Positions 49,262 through 60,560 of a DNA stretch of 64,000 nucleotides are shown piece after piece. Under the pieces are notes generated by a model that was not told the origin of the DNA, searched no databases, and saw only the letters and a program-made list of their open reading frames with translations. Numbering within the stretch: the stretch's first letter is position 1; each line of letters begins with the position of its first letter. The DNA is from Pseudomonas purpurea (GTDB lineage: Bacteria > Pseudomonadota > Gammaproteobacteria > Pseudomonadales > Pseudomonadaceae): contig NZ_CP150918.1 of the NCBI RefSeq assembly GCF_039908635.1, positions 3,984,001 through 4,048,000 on the forward strand. Reading direction: 5' to 3'. The position numbers and the translations under genes are program-made.

Positions 49262-51722
49262 TCAACGGAACGTACCCGGCGCCTTGAACAACACCGCCTG
49301 CGGCCTGGAGGGGCGGCACAGCAAGGTGTCACAGGTAAACAACTGCGGACGCTCGACCACATACCCCTGAGCGTAATCCACCCCGATCTCCAGCAGCGCC
49401 TGCTCGATCTGCGGTGTTTCCACAAACTCGGCGATGGTGCGTTTGCCCATCACATGACCGATATGGTTGATCACCTCGACCATCGCCCGATTGATCGGGT
49501 CGTCAAGCATGTCCTTGACGAAGCTGCCGTCGATCTTCAGAAAGTCCACAGGCAAATGTTTCAAGTACGCGAAAGACGACATCCCGGCGCAAAAGTCGTC
49601 CAGGGAAAAGTGGCAGCCCAAGCCTTTCAACTCATTGATAAACCGTATAGCGCTGCCCAAATTGGCAATCGCACTGGTCTCGGTGATTTCGAAACAGATC
49701 AATGACGGCGGCACGGAGTATTTGACGAACTCCTCACGCAGGAAGTCCAGAAACTCGTCATCGCCAATGGTGATACCCGAGAGATTGATCGCACACATGG
49801 CCATCGGGCCTTCACGCTCTTGCGCCATGCACTGGCCAATGATCTTGAAGACGTTCTCCACCACCCAACGGTCCAGCGACGTCATCAGCCCATAGCGTTC
49901 AGCTGCCGGTATAAAGCTGTCGGGCAGAATCATCCGCCCGGCCTCGTCGTGCAGGCGCAGCAGAATCTCGATATGCCCCGACTCGCGGTCCGTCGCCCCC
50001 AGCGGCGCAATTTCCTGGGCATACAGACAGAAGCGGTTCTCCTCCAGCGCCATGTGCAGGCGCTGCACCCAAGCCATTTCGCCAAAACGCAGGGACAGCT
50101 CAGAGTCGTCGGCGTGGTAGACCTGCACCCGGTTGCGGCCCTTCTCCTTGGCCATGTAGCACGCCATGTCGGCGGCTCGCAGTGACGACTCCAGGGTGGT
50201 CGGGCTCTGGGTGATATGCACCAACCCGATGCTGATGGTGGTGACAAACGGCCGGCCCTTCCAGACGAAGTGCAGGTTTTGCACGGTCTGGCGCAAGACT
50301 TCGGCTATTTTCTCCGCAGCTTCCGGCGAGCAGTTCTCCAACAGAATGCCAAATTCATCGCCCCCCAACCGCGCCAGGGTGTCACTTTCGCGCAAGCCCG
50401 ATTGCAGCAGCGCGCAGATGTGGCGCAGCAATTCGTCGCCGGCCGCATGCCCACACGTATCGTTGACCAGTTTGAACTGGTCCAGGTCCAGAAACATCAA
50501 GGCATGGCGGGCGGGCTGACGCGCCAGAGCGTGCAAGGCCTGCTCCAGCCGATACTCGAACTCGCGGCGATTGGCCAACCCGGTCAGCGCATCGTGGGTC
50601 GCCTGCCAGGAAAGATTGGCAATGTATTGCCGCTCCTGGGTCATGTCATGCAACACCAGCACCGTACCGCTGACCTTGCCACTGTTGTGGATCGGCGCCC
50701 CGACCAGGGTCACCGACACGGTACTGCCATCCAGGCGCTGGATCAGTTTTGAATGCTCGCTGCCACCCCGCAGTTCGCCACTCAAAATGTGCTCGATCAG
50801 GTTGAAACCATCGTTCTGGGCATTTTCATCCAGCAAATTGAACAATGCAGACAGCGGCAGCCCACCGGCCCTGCTCGGCTTTCCAGTGGGTCAACGCCTC
50901 GGCTGCCGGGTTCATATAGGCAATCGAGCCATCGACATCGGTGGTAATGACCCCGTCGCCAATCGATTGCAGCGTGATCTGCGCCCGCTCCTTCTCAAGC
51001 TCCAGGGCATTGGCGAACTGGTGGCGCTGCTGCAACAGCTTCTGAGTGCGCCACAGCGCCAGCACGATCAGCCCAAGGGCCGTGGCGAAGTTAACGGCCA
51101 GCAAGACCCTCAGGATGAACCGGGAACCTTCGCCCAAGGCATCACTGAATGCTTTTGCGGCCGGTGTCACCGCGTCATTGATAGCCAGGATCTGTGTTTT
51201 CCAGCGCTGGATGTCGTTACTGCTGGCCTGACCGCTGGCAATGCCCCGGTGCATTTCCTGGGCAAGTTCATCCAGCTTTACCAGGTAGGCGTCGCCCACC
51301 GCCCAGAGGTCGATAGCCTGCTCCATGTAACCGACATGGCGAAAGTTCAGGTACATCCAGATGACGCTTTGCATGTCATCGGGGTGATTACCCGCCTTGT
51401 GGACCCCCGCCCGGGCGGCGTCCAGGTCCGGCGGGTCGCGGTCCAGCGCTATGCGCAGGTCGTGACTGCCCTGGGGCCCGCTGATGGCTGTCTGATATTT
51501 CAGGAAAAGCGATTCGTCGCGGTTGTCGGCATAGAGGTTGAGGTAGTAGATCGCGTCTTTCTGCCCCTTGGACCACAGGCTTTCGCCGCCCACGTAGCTG
51601 CGCACGGCCGACAGCATGTACATGCTGACGCTCCCCAGCAGTGCCTGAAAAATCACCACGGCGATGAAAGGCCAGACGATGCCCAGCAATCGCGGCGTTC
51701 CCAGCGTCCGTTTTGGCTTCAT
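49262..51722 (-). pseudogene. Membrane PAS-GGDEF-EAL protein with apparent frameshift
   Basis: The N-terminal frame (MKPKRTLGTPRLLGIVWPFI) has a membrane helix, a periplasmic sensor segment, a second helix near 200-222, and the first part of a PAS domain (GDGVITTDVDGSIAYMNPAA). The PAS continues in another frame (FNLLDENAQNDGFNL), followed by GGDEF (LARLGGDEFGIL, near 452) and EAL. The EAL motif reads EILLR; the metal-site residues in INLSG, CFEITET, DDFCAG, FLKIDG and the later Glu of TIAEFVET are kept, so phosphodiesterase activity is plausible. Removing one C from CCC at 50869-50871 restores EQAGGLPLSALFNLLDE and about 819 residues. AAGGGA precedes the start. Confidence 0.88.
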
Positions 51723-51985
51723 GAGGTCCCTTGAATAGGCACTGCCTGATCATCGTCCAGATCCGACCACTCCCGCAAGACTAGGAGGCGTTCCCTCTCC
51801 CCGCAAGCACGAGGACATTCTGTATCTGCGAGGCACCGGAACACCGACTGCCCCGAACTCAAGCCTCAAGACATATGTACCACCGCTGATTTCTGATGCC
51901 CGGTTAACTACAGACTCTCTTTGCCAGTCACTTTCAGACGTCGCGCAAAGCTCAACCTGATTAACTCCCAGAAGAAATCATTGCT

Positions 51986-54900
51986 ATGCAAACAACGACT
52001 TCCGCCCCCGTTACACCACCAGACAACCTACTCGACACAACGCCGAGCTATGCACAGTTGTATCAAGCCCGGCAGGAAGACTATGACCTCCTGTTGTCAC
52101 TCCTGCGTGACAGCAAAATACCACCCGAGTATTTAGCTGACACCCTCATAAAACCTCGCCCCCTCTCGCCCATGGCACAAGACAACGAACGGGGCCAAAT
52201 CGCCCTTCAGGCGCTGATCAAAGACGCAGACTACCGTGCACTCTGCAAACAGCTGAACGCGTCTTACAGTTATTTGAAAGTCACTATTGTAGAGGGGCGC
52301 GGAGTCTATGAAACACTCCTCCCCGACAGAGCAACGATCCTCCCTCTAGTGCTGACCGGCCAACCAAAATGGAGCGCCTGGATGGCCACTATTGACCAGG
52401 CAGCCCAGACACTAGGAGGTCAGATTCGTTTCGATAGCCTCGTCAGCGTGTCCAGAATGGCAAAGTATTACGGCCTCATGCCCTGGGACCCGAAAAATAC
52501 GACCGAACACCTGGCAACGATCCGCGCCCTGGAAGAGCAACGCGCCAGACACTCTCCCCTGCTTGAGAACGGCATTGATATCGACAGCCTCTACCGGCGC
52601 CCGACCTTGAGTGACAGGAACACGTTAAAAACCATTCGCAATGCATTCCCCCCCGATAGAGCAAGGGAGATAACAGCGGAAAGTATCGTTCACCAACTGA
52701 CTGACAGCGCCTTTATCAAAGTTATCAAGCAGCACTTGCCAGACGCCAAGGTCCATCCGATTGACTACCTCGCCGGCGATATACTTAAAAACCTGACACC
52801 CCAGACCCTTCGAGAATCGCCTTCGGTTTATCTGGACAAGATACTGAATACCGACAAGGCTCAGGCACTCGCAAATGCGCTGATCAAAGCGCTGGGCTGG
52901 TACGCAAGCAAACCTGACGAAGAAACCTCGCCCGACATTCGAATCAAACTGGTGGCCAAGGCACTCCGCCTCTGGTGCAACAGAGCGTCAGACCAGCCCG
53001 ACACCATCGTCGGTTATAACCTGAATCAACGCGCAAACTGGGGAAAGAACTACCAAACCCTGCAAACAGAGTTTGAGCAGCACTTGCTTGAGTCGGGACG
53101 CGCCTTGTCCATGAATGAAGCGATTCTACTTGGGCGTCTTTTCCTGTCGAAGTTCCCGGTAGAGTTCCAAGTTCAAGACATCCCGACAGACCTCCCCTTT
53201 AGAAGCTCGCTGGTATGGGTAAATTTCGTGCACGGCGCCAACGTCGCCCATGCCATTGACCCAGCCTTGCTGCAACTGCTGAAGTTCCAGGATCTGGTCA
53301 ACTTCCCGATTGATCAAACGGAAACAACCTCTACGCAGGCCCTGAATATCATAACGCTCGCACGACTTCGCCCTACTTTGGAGTGGGCTGTCACAAATGG
53401 CGTTATTCGTGAGGCCAGCGACTTCAACTATACACAGGAAGAAATCGAGCGCTCAGTGTCCGCGCTCGACGCACACACACAAACATTGAGCCATGCCATC
53501 ACTGAACTTGACAAGGAACCTCCCAAACGATTGGAGTTAGCCAAACAAGAGATGACCAAGCTCTTGGGTCGCGATGCATTCATGACGGATGGTTACAGGT
53601 TGATACCCGAGCCCTCTCCATGGGCAAGTAGTTTCTTTGATGTACCCACATTAAACAGCGCCCAAAAAGAGTCCTTCAGCTTTCTTGACGTTTATGCATC
53701 AGGAATGTTTGATGATGGTAAAAAATGGTACAGGACAACAGATGATGGAAAGCAAAGAAGCCAAGCCTGGATCTACCTTGATGGGGATCGAAAAATACAA
53801 ATTTACAAAAACCTCATGTTCACCGAAGCATCCAACAGGTTCTCCTTCTACTCCCCTGGCGGTAAATACTTACCTGACATACACAGCGTTTTCCAGGAAA
53901 GATTCAACACTTACCTCACTTTACAAAAAACGGCCTATGAACAATTAATCAGGAGCCTGCTTGCACAATTACCCTTACTCGATCGCCAGGCAATAGAGTA
54001 TGGCACGATAAAAATCTATACCTTAAGGGCGGCCACTTCAGGTGAGGAGGCACAAAACGAGACCGAGACAGTTATAAAGCCGCTCAGAGCCCGCAAAGGT
54101 TTTATAGTGGAAGCCACCCACAACAACCAAACGTCATATTACGAATGCGTACCGAGCGCTGGGGTAATTCGCCCCCTCAAATCGTTCAATCAAAACCTCA
54201 TTGGCGGGGAACGAACAACCGAAAAGTGGAAAGTTTCAACAGGACCTGCCGTCTCAGTGAATGTCATTCGCACCAAGATCCTTCCATTCGATTGGAATGC
54301 ACACACAACCGGGACCACGCCCCTGCCAGGTGCAAGTTGCGAGGCGATCATAGAGCAGTTGGGAAACACCCTCAGCAGCGCTCAACCCGACCAAGATCCG
54401 GACTTCGTGCCACACACACTGTCCTCTTTGCGCTCCCAGCAAATTACGGGGTTGATCATCAGCAATCTATTCTTTGTCGACGAAACACTTCTTCTTGCTT
54501 ATGCCCGAGGGGAAACCGAATTTGACCGTATACAATCCCAGAAAGATAAAGTCCTCAACGTCATAAAAATGTTCGTGCCCTTCTGGAGTGCTATCGAAGA
54601 TATCGCCTCAGGTGACAGAAATCGGATCATTCGAGGTGTGTTTGGTTTAATCATAGATGTGGCTGCCTTTGTATACCCTATCGGCAAGTACGTATCGGGC
54701 GTAGTAAAGCTGGTATTGACTGCCGGAAAACTTGGCACACGTGCGACTCTGCTGGGTTTTGGCAACCTGACAACAACACTGCTCATTGCAACGGTGCAAA
54801 ACCTGCTCCCTCTGGACGGCATCCCGTCACTATTGAAATCAGGCTCCAGATTAGTTTTGCGGTACGGCCAGAAAGGCTTGTTCAAGGTGAAGTCACTGGC

Positions 54901-56747
54901 CGGTCATGCCGGACGATACGACGTTGTCGGGGCTGTTTACATATCGACCACTCCCGGTACCTGGAAGCCCAGGGGCGCAGGCGACCACTTGGCGACAGTG
55001 CGCGGCATTGAAGACGTCCCCTTACGCAATACTGGCCTGGCCAGTAAACCGGACTATCACCTGATTGACCCGTTATCGGGCAAGCCTTACGGCCCCAAAC
55101 TGGGCATCAAGGCAAATGAGATCTCTTTTGGTCGGTCCGAATACACCAGAGTTGCCAAAGTCGACAACAGGGCGGTCTTTGATCTGCCAAAAACGACACG
55201 GGTACAGCACATCCCTGAAGTGGACGGGCGCAGCACGTTACTGATCGATGATGTGCCTTATCGACTTGACCGAGGGGCCCTGCGCCGTGTCGATACCATT
55301 GATGCCAGTGAAACCCTCAAGCTCCAGGCCCTGCCGGGTTCGACGCGCCCCGGGAAACACTGTTTGTCTCAATACCTATGTCCACCGTGAACTCGCGCCC
55401 ACACCCGCAGCGGCTAGCTACAACGCGGCTGAAGGCTATAGCCCGTGGTTTGGCGACAAGATCTACACGCCCGCACCGGTAAAACCTGGCCGTGACAGAC
55501 CTGTTCTGGTGCTGGACGGTCAACTTTATACAGAGTCGGGGGGCGCGTGGACCCGATACGAGGGTGCCTGGAGGGGCCTGGGTCTTCCGAAAAGACTCAA
55601 GCCCAAGGCTCGGCTTGAGGGAACCATCGAGTTTCAAGAAGGGATGTACGGTCGAATCAAGGTCTCGGGTGTGTACGATGGCCTTGATGATGATCTCCGC
55701 CAAGTCGGCACATTGATCATCCAGTCAAAGACCAATGCTAAATCGGAGTACCTGTTCACCCAGCTCAACGCGACCGACTACTACTTTGCCGAGATAGTGA
55801 AAGGACAGAGCCTCGCTGGCCCACATAGGTTGCAACGCATACCCGACGCCAGTCTTCAAACAGATCCGCTCTACAAGGAACTCCATACGGTCTTCATCGG
55901 CTCGATACAGGCCAACAATACCGCTCGAATCTACGGGCTCGATACCGTGAAGCGGGCAGCCCGCGCCATGGATGAGATAGCGATACCTCTCGGCGGACCA
56001 GCAAATCCACCTGAAAACCTCAAGCATGTAAAGGTCGCAACAACGCCAGGTGAAGCCGTTTTGTTCGACCACAGAACGCGCATGATTGTTTGCGAGTATC
56101 CCGTCACTACGAAAACCTGGACACGCACCAAGGCTGCACCAGAAGTACTGCGCCAACAAACCGCAAGGATTTTCAATGACCTGTTTGAAAAGCAGCTGTT
56201 CAAACCCGGTGAGTTGAGCGATCTGCACATTGCCAAGACGATGAGAGAGCTTCAGAGCATTGTCAAAAACACCAAGGCTATGAATCGCCCCAGAAACATC
56301 GGTTATGCGCAGATAACCCGCACCGACGGCCACACCGAAGTGTATGTCAGCGTATCGGGTGCTGGCGGCGATACGCGGTTTTTACCGCTGTTTGCCAAAC
56401 ATCGCACTCAGGAAGTCACGGTAGGCACCAGCACCTACATTAATGTCGACTTCCACAACAACTTCGACAGAACCTCTCTGAGTGTGACAGCCCAAGGCAG
56501 ATTCGAATCACTGCCTCGCACGATCGACAACATGTCGACGTACACCCCCGAGCTGACCCTCAGGCCCACCTCGCTGGACAGCGAAAGCAAGCTGATCAAA
56601 GTGATTCGTGACAAGTATCCGGATGACGCCACCCGCGGCCCCGTCACAGTTGCCACCACCATGGCACCGTGCGATTCCTGCTCGGTCGTCATGCAACAGT
56701 TTGCTCACACCGGCGGCGCAGACGCGCTAAAGGTAATCTGGGACTGA
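51986..56747 (+). pseudogene. Giant toxin-like protein with C-terminal deaminase motif, apparent frameshift
   Basis: Two frames together encode about 1586 residues. The long first part resembles Pseudomonas 'dermonecrotic toxin' (DUF6543-type) proteins, with a central segment LLLAYARGETEFDRIQSQKD followed by FVPFWSAIEDIASGDRNRII and hydrophobic helices. The frames meet near 55329-55331, where deleting one C of CCC restores LQACRVRRAPGNTVCLNTYV, after which PWFGDKIYTPAPV follows as in relatives I recall. The last 60 residues hold DSESKLIKVIRDKYP and MAPCDSCSVVMQQFAHTGG, the Glu and zinc-cysteine pattern (PCxxC) of bacterial toxin deaminases. There is no Sec signal. Codon use is more AT-rich than in neighbours. 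No small immunity-like gene follows. Confidence 0.75.
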
Positions 56748-56758
56748 TCCGCGCGCCT

Positions 56759-58573
56759 CTACAATTGCTGCAAATGCCCATAAAGCTTGGCGTACAGCCC
56801 ACCATCGGCAATCAATTGCTGATGGTCGCCATCTTCGGCGATCCGGCCGCCATCGAAGACCAGCACACGGTCAGCCTGTTTCACCGCCGAGAGGCGGTGA
56901 GCAATGATCAGCGTGGTGCGCCCGCGCAGGAAGCGGGCAAGTGCCTGATGCAGGTTGTATTCGGTGGCGGCATCCAGCGCGGAGGTGGCTTCGTCGAGAA
57001 TCACCACCCGAGGGTCGGCGAGGACCATGCGCGCGATGGCCAGGCGCTGGCGCTGCCCGCCGGAAAGCCGCACGCCGGAGCGCCCGACGATGCTGTCCAG
57101 GCCCTGCGCCAAGGCGCGGATCGTAGCGTCGAGCTGAGCGATTTCCAGTGCCTGCCAACAGGCTTCGTCGCTGCGCTCACGGCCCATGGTCAGGTTCGCC
57201 CGTACCGTGTCGTTGAACAACGCCGGATGCTGCAGCACCACCGAAACGTTCTCGCGCACGGTTTCCAGGCCGATTTCCTGCTGGGTCGAACCGCCGAAAC
57301 GAATGCTGCCCGATTGCGGCGTGTACAGCCCCAGCAGCAATTGCACCAGGGTGCTTTTACCGCCGCCGCTGGCGCCGACAATCGCGACCTTTTCGCCAGG
57401 AGCAATGGACAGGTTCAGTTGATCGAGCACCAGCTCGTCGCCGTAACCGAAGCTCAGTCCCTGCACCTCGATCCCCACGGTTTCACGGCCCTGAAACGGG
57501 TCCACACCACCGGGGTATTGCGGCTCATCGGCGCGTGCGAGCAACTCGTTGATCCGGCTCAGCGCCCCACCGGCCGCGTAATAGGCATATTGCAGGTTGA
57601 GCAGTTGTTCGACCGGGCCAATCATGAACCACAAGTAGCTGAACACCGCGAGCATCTGGCCGATGGACAGGTCTGAAAACAGCACCGTGAGCATCGCCGC
57701 CGCACGGAAAATATCGATGCCGAACTGGAACAACAAGCCGCTCGCGCGGCTGGACGCATCGCTTTTCCACTGGGAGTTCACGGCGTAGTTGCGTACTTCT
57801 TGCGCCCGCAGCCCCAAACGCCCGAGGAAAAAGCCCTGACGGTTACCGGCGCGCACTTCCTGGATCGACTCCAGGGTTTCGGTCAACGCCTGGGTGAAGC
57901 GCGAGGTGCTGTCGTTCTCGAGCTTTTTCAGGTGCTTGACCCGCTTGCCCAACTGCACGGTGGCGTAGATCACCAACGGGTTGAACAGCAGAATCAGCAG
58001 CGCCAGTTGCCAGTGCATCCACATGAGAATGCCCGCCGTGCCCACCAGCGTGAGCATCGCCACCAGAAAACGGCTGAGGGTTTCGCCGACGAATTTGTCG
58101 ACCGTGTCCAGGTCGGTGACCAGGTGGGTGGTCACGGTGCCGCTGCCCAGGCTTTCGTACTCACCCAGCGAGATACGCTTGAGCCGTTCGATCAGCCGTA
58201 CGCGAATGCGATAGACGATGTCCTTGGCCAGCCGGGCAAACAACCGCGCTTGCAGGACGTTGAACAATAACGCGCCGCAACGCAGGGCCAAGGTAGCCAG
58301 CAACATCAAACCGATGTAGCCCGCAGCAACTTGCCAGCCCGTCGGCAGTGCGTGGTTCATGACCTTGAGTGCGGCGTCGCCATGCCCCAGCAGCACTTCG
58401 TCTACCAGCAACGGCAACAGCAACGGGATCGGCACGCTGCACAAGGTCGCCAGCACGGCGACGCCGTTGGCGATCCACAGGGATTTTTTATGGTGAAGTG
58501 CCAGGCGGCGGATTTCCGCCCAGCTCAGCCGGTCGACATGCGCAGAAGGTGCAGCATCAGGCAGGTCAGGCAC
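56759..58573 (-). CDS. ABC transporter, fused membrane and ATPase domains
   Basis: A 604-residue exporter half-transporter. The membrane part (about residues 40-325) has six helices and SLGEYESLGSGTVTTHLVTD, typical of type I exporters. The ATPase part has Walker A GASGGGKST near 400, Q-loop VVLQHPALF, signature LSGGQRQRLAIARM, Walker B VVILDEATSALD and the H-loop AHRLS. The substrate is unknown; MsbA-like lipid or multidrug export is possible. I chose GTG 58573, which overlaps the end of the DsbA-like gene and has GGAG upstream; a longer in-frame extension exists. It is convergent with the toxin gene, 11 bases apart, and is read in the opposite direction, so it is unlikely to be the toxin's own exporter. 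Confidence 0.9.
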   Translation of the reverse strand: MPDLPDAAPSAHVDRLSWAEIRRLALHHKKSLWIANGVAVLATLCSVPIPLLLPLLVDEVLLGHGDAALKVMNHALPTGWQVAAGYIGLMLLATLALRCGALLFNVLQARLFARLAKDIVYRIRVRLIERLKRISLGEYESLGSGTVTTHLVTDLDTVDKFVGETLSRFLVAMLTLVGTAGILMWMHWQLALLILLFNPLVIYATVQLGKRVKHLKKLENDSTSRFTQALTETLESIQEVRAGNRQGFFLGRLGLRAQEVRNYAVNSQWKSDASSRASGLLFQFGIDIFRAAAMLTVLFSDLSIGQMLAVFSYLWFMIGPVEQLLNLQYAYYAAGGALSRINELLARADEPQYPGGVDPFQGRETVGIEVQGLSFGYGDELVLDQLNLSIAPGEKVAIVGASGGGKSTLVQLLLGLYTPQSGSIRFGGSTQQEIGLETVRENVSVVLQHPALFNDTVRANLTMGRERSDEACWQALEIAQLDATIRALAQGLDSIVGRSGVRLSGGQRQRLAIARMVLADPRVVILDEATSALDAATEYNLHQALARFLRGRTTLIIAHRLSAVKQADRVLVFDGGRIAEDGDHQQLIADGGLYAKLYGHLQQL

Positions 58574-59201
58574 AGGCAGCGCGCTCCAGCCAGCGACCCA
58601 ACAACGGCGAGAGCTCGCTGAGCGGCTGGTAGCCATTGGTCAGCAGCGCCAGTTGGCCGTTACGTTCGGCCAGCAGGGTCGGGAACCCGGCAATGCCCAG
58701 GTCCTGAACCCAGGTGAAATCCGCGGCTGTCGCCGCATGCTGATCGGCACGGTCGAAGGCTGCGGCGAATTCAATGCGCGGCAACCCCGCCTGCTCAGCC
58801 AACTCCACCAGCACGCTGGCGTGGGTGACATCGCGACCTTCGGCATAAAACGCCTGCTGGATCAGCTTGAGCAGTTTCCAGGCGCAGTCCGGCGCCAGGC
58901 TGCGCGCCGTCACCAGCGCCCGGCACGCAGGCTCGGTGTCGTAGACAAAACCATCGGGCAACGCGCCTTCGAACTTGAAGGGCTGGCCGGTGGCTTCGGT
59001 GACAGCCTGCCAGTGCTCAAGAATGTAGCGCCGGGTCGTCGGTTCCAGAGCCGCGCCGCTGCCGGTGCGTAAACCACCCACCACCAGGTGCAATTCAACA
59101 CCCGCCGCTTGCGCCTGCTCGACCAGTGCTTCGGCCACCGGAGCGAACCCCCAGCACCAGGAACACATGGGATCCATTACATAGAGCAGGCGCGCGGACA
59201 T
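58566..59201 (-). CDS. DsbA family (FrnE-like) thioredoxin-fold protein
   Basis: A 211-residue cytoplasmic protein with the redox motif CSWC at residues 13-16 (YVMDPMCSWCWGFAPVAEAL), the long helical insert of DsbA/FrnE proteins, and the cis-proline region GIAGFPTLLAERNGQ. There is no signal peptide, so it is not the periplasmic DsbA. A role in 2-hydroxychromene isomerase-like or thiol chemistry is possible. It follows trhO by 3 bases and overlaps the ABC gene. Confidence 0.9.
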   Translation of the reverse strand: MSARLLYVMDPMCSWCWGFAPVAEALVEQAQAAGVELHLVVGGLRTGSGAALEPTTRRYILEHWQAVTEATGQPFKFEGALPDGFVYDTEPACRALVTARSLAPDCAWKLLKLIQQAFYAEGRDVTHASVLVELAEQAGLPRIEFAAAFDRADQHAATAADFTWVQDLGIAGFPTLLAERNGQLALLTNGYQPLSELSPLLGRWLERAACA

Positions 59202-59204
59202 GGT

Positions 59205-60146
59205 TCAGGCCTCGGTAGACGTTTGCTTGTAGTTGTAACCAATCGGGTGCGGTTGATTGCGAGCCTTGGCCAGTTCGATCTGCTTTTGCCGGTCGATGGC
59301 ACTGCGGCGGGTCTTCTCGCTCAGCTTATCCCAGCAATGCGGGCAACTGATGCCGGCCACGTAGTGCTCGGATGCACGGTCTTCAACACTCACGGGTGTG
59401 CGGCAGGCATGACATTGATCGTAGTCGCCTTCGCTCAGGTCGTGGCGCACGGTGACGCGGTTATCGAACACAAAGCAGTCGCCCTGCCACTTGGTTTCTT
59501 CCTGCGGCACTTCTTCGAGGTACTTGAGGATCCCGCCCTTGAGGTGGAAAACCTCATCGAAGCCTTGGCTGAGCATGTAGCTCGAAGCCTTTTCGCAGCG
59601 AATGCCACCGGTGCAGAACATCGCGACTTTCTTGTGTTTGGCCGGGTCGAAATTGGCTTTGATGTAGTCCGGGAATTCGCGAAAACTGGTGGTCTTCGGG
59701 TCGATGGCGCCTTCGAAGGTGCCAATCGACACTTCGTAGTCGTTGCGGGTATCGATCAGCAGCACTTCAGGGTCGCTGATCAGCGCATTCCAGTTCTGCG
59801 GGTCAACGTAGGTGCCGACTTTTTTGTTCGGGTCGACGCCTTCAACGCCTAGGGTGACGATTTCTTTCTTGAGCTTGACCTTGGTGCGGTAGAACGGCTG
59901 GTCATCGCAGTACGACTCTTTGTGGTCGATGTCGTCCATGCGCGGGTCGTTCTTGAGCCAGGCCATCAGCCCGTCGATGCCTTCGCGGCTGCCCGAAACG
60001 GTGCCGTTGATGCCTTCTTCGGCAATCAGCAAGGTGCCTTTGATGCCGTTGTCGACCATTGCCTGCAACAGGGGCTCGCGCAGGGCAACGTAATCTTCCA
60101 GGGTGACGAACTTATACAGTGCCGCCACGACGATGGATTGAGTCAT
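59205..60146 (-). CDS. trhO: TrhO, tRNA uridine(34) hydroxylase (rhodanese-related)
   Basis: A 313-residue protein of the YceA/TrhO family: N-terminal acylphosphatase-like fold ([20 protein letters not shown]), a rhodanese domain with the active Cys in [18 protein letters not shown] near residue 180, and a C-terminal cysteine-rich zinc-type segment ([25 protein letters not shown]). TrhO hydroxylates uridine 34 in tRNA using oxygen. It heads a unit with the DsbA-like and ABC genes. Confidence 0.95.
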   Translation of the reverse strand: MTQSIVVAALYKFVTLEDYVALREPLLQAMVDNGIKGTLLIAEEGINGTVSGSREGIDGLMAWLKNDPRMDDIDHKESYCDDQPFYRTKVKLKKEIVTLGVEGVDPNKKVGTYVDPQNWNALISDPEVLLIDTRNDYEVSIGTFEGAIDPKTTSFREFPDYIKANFDPAKHKKVAMFCTGGIRCEKASSYMLSQGFDEVFHLKGGILKYLEEVPQEETKWQGDCFVFDNRVTVRHDLSEGDYDQCHACRTPVSVEDRASEHYVAGISCPHCWDKLSEKTRRSAIDRQKQIELAKARNQPHPIGYNYKQTSTEA

Positions 60147-60192
60147 GGGTAATCTCCAGGTGGCTACCCTCGTAAAGGGTGAACCGGATGCG

Positions 60193-60223
60193 AAAAAAAA
60201 ACGCGCCGGGTGAGCGGCGCGTT
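60193..60223 (-). terminator. Intrinsic terminator of bolA
   Basis: On the minus strand AACGCGCC and GGCGCGTT form an 8-bp stem (8-base loop) followed by nine T residues. It lies 26 bases after the bolA stop and before trhO. Confidence 0.93.
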
Positions 60224-60248
60224 GCGGATTCTAGCAAAAAACCTGTGG

Positions 60249-60548
60249 TTAATGCTTGCTGCCGCCGGCGCAGGTCGGCGAGGCCGGGGCTGCGCCCACT
60301 TTCACCCATTCTTCAGGGGTGTAGGTATGCAGCGCCAACGCATGGAACTCGCTCATCAGGTCACCCAGGGTGGCGTAGACCTTCTGGTGGCGCTTGACGC
60401 TGTTGAGTCCGGCAAACTGCTCGCTGACCACCACCGCCTTGAAGTGGGTCTGCAACCCGCGGCTGTGCATGTGGCTTTCATCCAGTACGTGCAGATGCGT
60501 CGGGCTCAATGCGCCGAGTGCCGATTCGATACGTTGTTGCATGGTCAT
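60249..60548 (-). CDS. BolA family protein
   Basis: A 99-residue protein of the BolA fold: LHVLDESHMHSRGLQTHFKA and FAGLNSVKRHQKVYATLGDL with the conserved FxGxxxVxRHxxV pattern and the signature His residues. BolA proteins bind Fe-S glutaredoxins and act in iron and stress regulation. The C-terminal tail (PASPTCAGGSKH) is a short extension. It lies 12 bases after the DUF2059 gene and ends in a strong terminator. Confidence 0.95.
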   Translation of the reverse strand: MTMQQRIESALGALSPTHLHVLDESHMHSRGLQTHFKAVVVSEQFAGLNSVKRHQKVYATLGDLMSEFHALALHTYTPEEWVKVGAAPASPTCAGGSKH

Positions 60549-60560
60549 TCCTGACTCCGC

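Noticed and set aside
56759..58573. The ABC transporter as dedicated exporter of the adjacent toxin
   Set aside because: It is on the opposite strand, in an operon with trhO and the DsbA-like gene, lacks a peptidase domain, and has no membrane fusion or outer membrane partners nearby.
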